Below, piece by piece: positions 61,937-64,000 of a stretch of 64,000 bases of DNA. The notes beneath the pieces were generated by a model. That model did no database searches. It was not told the origin of the DNA and saw only the letters and a program-made list of their open reading frames with translations. Position numbers and translations under genes: made by a program. Source of the DNA: Rudanella paleaurantiibacter (GTDB lineage Bacteria > Bacteroidota > Bacteroidia > Cytophagales > Spirosomataceae); contig NZ_WELI01000002.1 of NCBI RefSeq assembly GCF_009184635.1, forward strand, positions 124,001-188,000. The letters run 5' to 3'. How positions within the stretch are numbered: the stretch's first letter is position 1; every line of letters starts with the position of its first letter.

Positions 61937-62426
61937 TTCAGATTGGGCCTCTGTGCTGCTTCATGGCTTCGAGCCGGTCAATAAACACAGAATTTGGGGC
62001 GTGAAGATAGGCAGAATAGATAGTATCCTGAACCTTAGAAAGCTAAACGAAAAACAGACGGGAGTGGTTTCGCCTAAAAATACAATTTAGGCTACAGAAG
62101 AGTGACGTATAGACGACATCACCATCTAAATAATACATTCCCTTTTCAGGAAGGGGTCGCCCGGCAGGTCGGTGTCTGTTTCGTGTCACAGCCTCAGGAC
62201 CCAATTCAGTACACCGACCATGCCAAAGCGATGTTGTTCGCTACACGAAAGTAAGTAGCTTACTGGTACATCAATGTACGAAAATTAGGGCAAAAAAGAT
62301 GCCTGTTTCGATGAAAATCGAAAAAAAACAGTTGAAAACCTCATTTTTTACCACGGGTTGGGTTAGATGCCGCACAAAAACTAAAATCCGTATATATCTC
62401 TCTAATACGTCAAAAATCGAGCCAAT
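61937..62426. other. Long intergenic region between smpB and the ompH-like gene
   Basis: This is one of the largest gene-poor gaps in the window. It includes the smpB upstream region, where no TAnnTTTG box was found on the minus strand, a 50-codon candidate gene on the plus strand (62102-62254), and an AT-rich tail (62260-62426). It does not contain the ends or tag sequence of a tmRNA, nor a recognisable SRP or RNase P RNA. Confidence 0.5.
62102..62254 (+). CDS. Candidate small gene, 50 codons, GTG start
   Basis: GTG at 62102 opens a frame to TAA at 62252-62254. An in-frame stop lies upstream near 62075, so the frame cannot extend far. The predicted product starts MTYRRHHHLNNTFPFQEGVA and ends DPIQYTDHAKAMLFATRK. 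Its composition (balanced charge, aromatic and polar residues, no low complexity) is protein-like. There is no signal peptide or cysteine pair. AGAAGA just before the GTG could be a weak ribosome site. I know no homologue. It may be a real small protein, a fossil or chance. Confidence 0.3.
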   Translation: MTYRRHHHLNNTFPFQEGVARQVGVCFVSQPQDPIQYTDHAKAMLFATRK

Positions 62427-62464
62427 AAAAAGGCCCCGTCGCCCAAAACTGACGGGGCCTTTCT
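62427..62464 (-). terminator. Intrinsic terminator of the ompH-like gene
   Basis: A perfect 10-bp stem AGGCCCCGTC/GACGGGGCCT (62451-62460 with 62431-62440), 10-nt loop, then TTTTTATT on the minus strand (62423-62430). It is 20 nt after the stop. Confidence 0.92.
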
Positions 62465-62483
62465 ATATTTATTAAGCGTGCTT

Positions 62484-63083
62484 TTATTTCTTTGGAGCCG
62501 CTTGTTTTTCCTTGTATTCCTGGTTCAGGCCGTTCAGCACTTTCGATGTCACATCGTTGCTGGTATCGGCAAACAGGATTCCGCCCCCTTTTGTGTAGCC
62601 AAGTACAAACTGATACTTATTCTGGGCGTTGTACTTCTTCAGATAATCGTAAATCTTATTGTACAGCTCTTCGTTTTTCGACTGCTCTTCAACGGCCAGG
62701 TTTTGGGCAGCCCGCTCCCGGTATTGCAACAGTTCCTGCTGCTCTTTCTGCAACGAAGCCTCGGTAGCCCGGCCCTGCTCCATCGTCATGGTAGCGGCCC
62801 GCTGCTGGAAGAAAGCGGCTTTGTTTTGCAGGTTGCGGCTCCGCGAAGCCAGGTCGTTTTCGAGTTGGAAACGCTTACTTTCCAGTACTTTCTGGGTGTC
62901 TTTAAAGAAGTCGTACTTTGTCAGCAGTGAGTCAACATTTACGTACACGATTTCTTTGCCTTTGGCGGCCTCAGGAACCTTTACAGCAGATTCGGCAGGC
63001 TGGCGGTCTTTAAAGTGCAGGTAGTACAGTACGGCTACAGCAATGGCTAAAACAACGTTCAGCGCTAATGAGGCATTCTTCAC
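62484..63083 (-). CDS. OmpH/Skp family periplasmic chaperone-like protein
   Basis: The 199-aa product has an N-terminal hydrophobic anchor or signal (LALNVVLAIAVAVLYYLHF). A short core strand follows (GKEIVYVNVDSLLTKYDFF), then a long coiled coil (residues about 65-145, Gln/Glu/Arg-rich) and the closing strands NKYQFVLGYTKGGGILFAD typical of OmpH/Skp. Skp trimers hold unfolded outer-membrane proteins. The uncleaved-looking N-terminus suggests a membrane-tethered form. It is likely monocistronic, with its own -7 box and terminator. Confidence 0.87.
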   Translation of the reverse strand: MKNASLALNVVLAIAVAVLYYLHFKDRQPAESAVKVPEAAKGKEIVYVNVDSLLTKYDFFKDTQKVLESKRFQLENDLASRSRNLQNKAAFFQQRAATMTMEQGRATEASLQKEQQELLQYRERAAQNLAVEEQSKNEELYNKIYDYLKKYNAQNKYQFVLGYTKGGGILFADTSNDVTSKVLNGLNQEYKEKQAAPKK

Positions 63084-63119
63084 GAGTCGGTAATTAAGTG
63101 TTTGTTACAGATTTAAAAA

Positions 63120-63127
63120 CAAAGCTA
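63120..63127 (-). promoter_or_regulatory. Probable -7 element for the ompH-like gene
   Basis: TAGCTTTG on the minus strand matches TAnnTTTG, 36 nt upstream of the ATG. No TTG is at the usual -33 spacing. Confidence 0.45.
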
Positions 63128-63242
63128 AGGATTTTAAGTCGATAGTTCTTATTCCAACAGATTGACCTTAGCAGACGAATAGACGCCGGGTCGTAGGCTG
63201 GCTTTACTACAGAGAGGCAGACCTACAACCGGGCGCGGTGAT

Positions 63243-63596
63243 CTAACGTCGGACCGGTTGCCACAACTGGCGGACATAGAAACCGGCTAAACCCGACAGG
63301 CCGCCCACCAGCCCACCAATCAGCGGAGCCAGCGTTACCAGAATAGCGGGTGAGTTGGGGACCTTAAACAGCAGTTCGCCCAGCCGGGAAGCCAATACGC
63401 CCCCATTCTGAATATTCAGGAAAACAATGTAGGCTGTCCACACCAGCGTTACACTGGCCGTGCCTTGTAAAAAAGCGTTACCGGCGGTGGTACTTTGCCA
63501 GAAACAAACGCCAAAAGCTATTGGCGCAATAATCCACCACGGGAAAATAAGTTGAGCCAGGGCGCTCAGTAAGGCAATAATCAGCGTTGGTGCCAT
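63243..63596 (-). CDS. Small hypothetical membrane protein
   Basis: I do not recognise the family. The 117-aa product starts MAPTLIIALLSALAQLIFPW, or seven residues earlier at 63617. It has four hydrophobic segments: TLIIALLSALAQLIF, IIAPIAFGVCFW, SVTLVWTAYIVFLNI and ILVTLAPLIGGLVGGLSGLAGF. A basic C-terminus follows (RQLWQPVRR). It lies 55 nt downstream of the penicillin-acylase-like gene on the same strand and is probably cotranscribed with it. Confidence 0.7.
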   Translation of the reverse strand: MAPTLIIALLSALAQLIFPWWIIAPIAFGVCFWQSTTAGNAFLQGTASVTLVWTAYIVFLNIQNGGVLASRLGELLFKVPNSPAILVTLAPLIGGLVGGLSGLAGFYVRQLWQPVRR

Positions 63597-63651
63597 AATT
63601 AAAAAGGTAATGCTCAAGACGCCCTTCGGAGGCTATGTCTGAGCCGGAGGT

Positions 63652-64000
63652 TTACTTAAGCGTCAGGGTTTGTTTTACTTTCGGGTGTTGTTCTGTAGCC
63701 GTTTGCAGATAAACCAGTTCATTGAGTTTACCCTCTCGCCAGGTCTCAATCAGGTTCTGATAAGCCGGACTACCGGGGTTCCCCGACTGACCACCCGGAT
63801 ACACCCCGTAGCCTTGTGGCTTAGGCCCGAGGGCCACCACCATGCGCCACGAGGGGCCGGTGCGGGCGGTGGTCGCATTCACTACGGTACCGCCCCCGCC
63901 ATTAAGCACGTCCATTGCACTGAAGGCATCAACGCCCGGCAGCAGGTGACGGACATCGGTGCTTTTGTGCTTTGCCCAGGCCCAGGCAGGGCTTAGCGGC
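63652..64000 (-). CDS. Penicillin acylase family protein (C-terminal fragment, cut by window edge)
   Basis: The frame is open from base 64000 to the stop at 63652, giving 116 visible residues. The segment GPSWRMVVALGPKPQGYGVY followed by PGGQSGNPGSPAYQNLIETW is the conserved end of N-terminal-nucleophile penicillin acylases, where GGQSGNPxSPHY-type text precedes the final helix. Here the usual His of SPHY is Ala (SPAY), which is common in Bacteroidota members. The catalytic Ser and propeptide lie outside the window. It is probably periplasmic and hydrolyses N-acyl amides; its natural substrate is unknown. Confidence 0.82.
   Translation of the reverse strand, partial: PLSPAWAWAKHKSTDVRHLLPGVDAFSAMDVLNGGGGTVVNATTARTGPSWRMVVALGPKPQGYGVYPGGQSGNPGSPAYQNLIETWREGKLNELVYLQTATEQHPKVKQTLTLK

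Noticed and set aside
61937-62483. Possible tmRNA (ssrA) next to smpB
   Set aside because: No tRNA-Ala-like ends, no T-arm text and no tag reading frame ending in an Ala-Ala pair were found on either strand.

Overview
The window reads as core chromosome of a Bacteroidota member. The best guess is an aerobic Cytophagales of the Spirosomataceae type (Spirosoma, Rudanella or Fibrella relatives). The phylum call rests on the Alternative Complex III (act) plus cytochrome oxidase gene order, promoters of the form TTG-N16-20-TAnnTTTG, the DUF4783, DUF983 and DUF420 proteins, and the tRNA-Tyr/Gly/Thr-tuf-tRNA-Trp-secE order. The genus-level guess is inference. I saw no insertion sequence, prophage, CRISPR array or rRNA operon.

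Layout. (1) 1-12.1 kb, all minus strand: the transcription/translation superoperon. In transcription order it is tRNA-Tyr, tRNA-Gly, tRNA-Thr, tuf, terminator, tRNA-Trp, secE, nusG, rplK, rplA, rplJ, rplL, attenuator-like hairpin, rpoB, long hairpin, rpoC (cut by the window edge). (2) 12.2-14.7 kb: an ECF sigma factor, a membrane-anchored putative anti-sigma factor and an exported barrel-like protein, overlapping and co-oriented. (3) 14.8-31.9 kb: one unbroken minus-strand run of 16 genes encoding Alternative Complex III (actA-F), an A-type cytochrome c oxidase (subunits II, I, two subunit III proteins, IV), haem A synthesis (ctaA, ctaB), copper delivery (SCO), a DUF420/CtaM-like factor, a small CxxC membrane protein and a DUF983 protein. 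A strong promoter lies just upstream of actA and a terminator overlaps the last stop codon, so electrons from quinol to oxygen are handled by a single transcription unit. (4) 32-39.2 kb: tRNA-Cys, rpsA, an HNH nuclease, a hexuronate pair (tagaturonate reductase and MFS transporter) and a saccharopine-dehydrogenase-like enzyme. (5) 39.2-53.5 kb: ABC exporter, glycosyltransferase, metallo-beta-lactamase-fold hydrolase, exported M20 and S9 peptidases, YcxB-like protein, old-yellow-enzyme, DUF4783 protein, phosphoribosyltransferase and SNF2 helicase. (6) 53.7-61.4 kb, plus strand: YigZ, an esterase with an N-terminal carbohydrate-binding-like domain, M17 aminopeptidase, ATP-grasp ligase, uvrA. (7) 61.5-64 kb, minus: smpB, an OmpH/Skp-like protein, a small membrane protein and the C-terminus of a penicillin acylase.

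The most unusual structure is not a gene. Six or seven intergenic gaps hold long imperfect hairpins whose arms are stutters of a short word. The word differs from gap to gap (for example CAGTTTTCAGT, GTTTCAG, GGCAGTRRCAGT, AATGAAT, GGAGTGAG). They mostly sit within about 5-20 nt of stop codons, including between rpoB and rpoC and between actE and actF. I regard this class, a 95-aa CxxC protein in the oxidase operon, an extra cytochrome domain fused to ActA, the esterase/aminopeptidase/ATP-grasp run and a 50-codon candidate gene beside smpB as the points most worth checking. Everything here was read by eye, without alignments or database searches.
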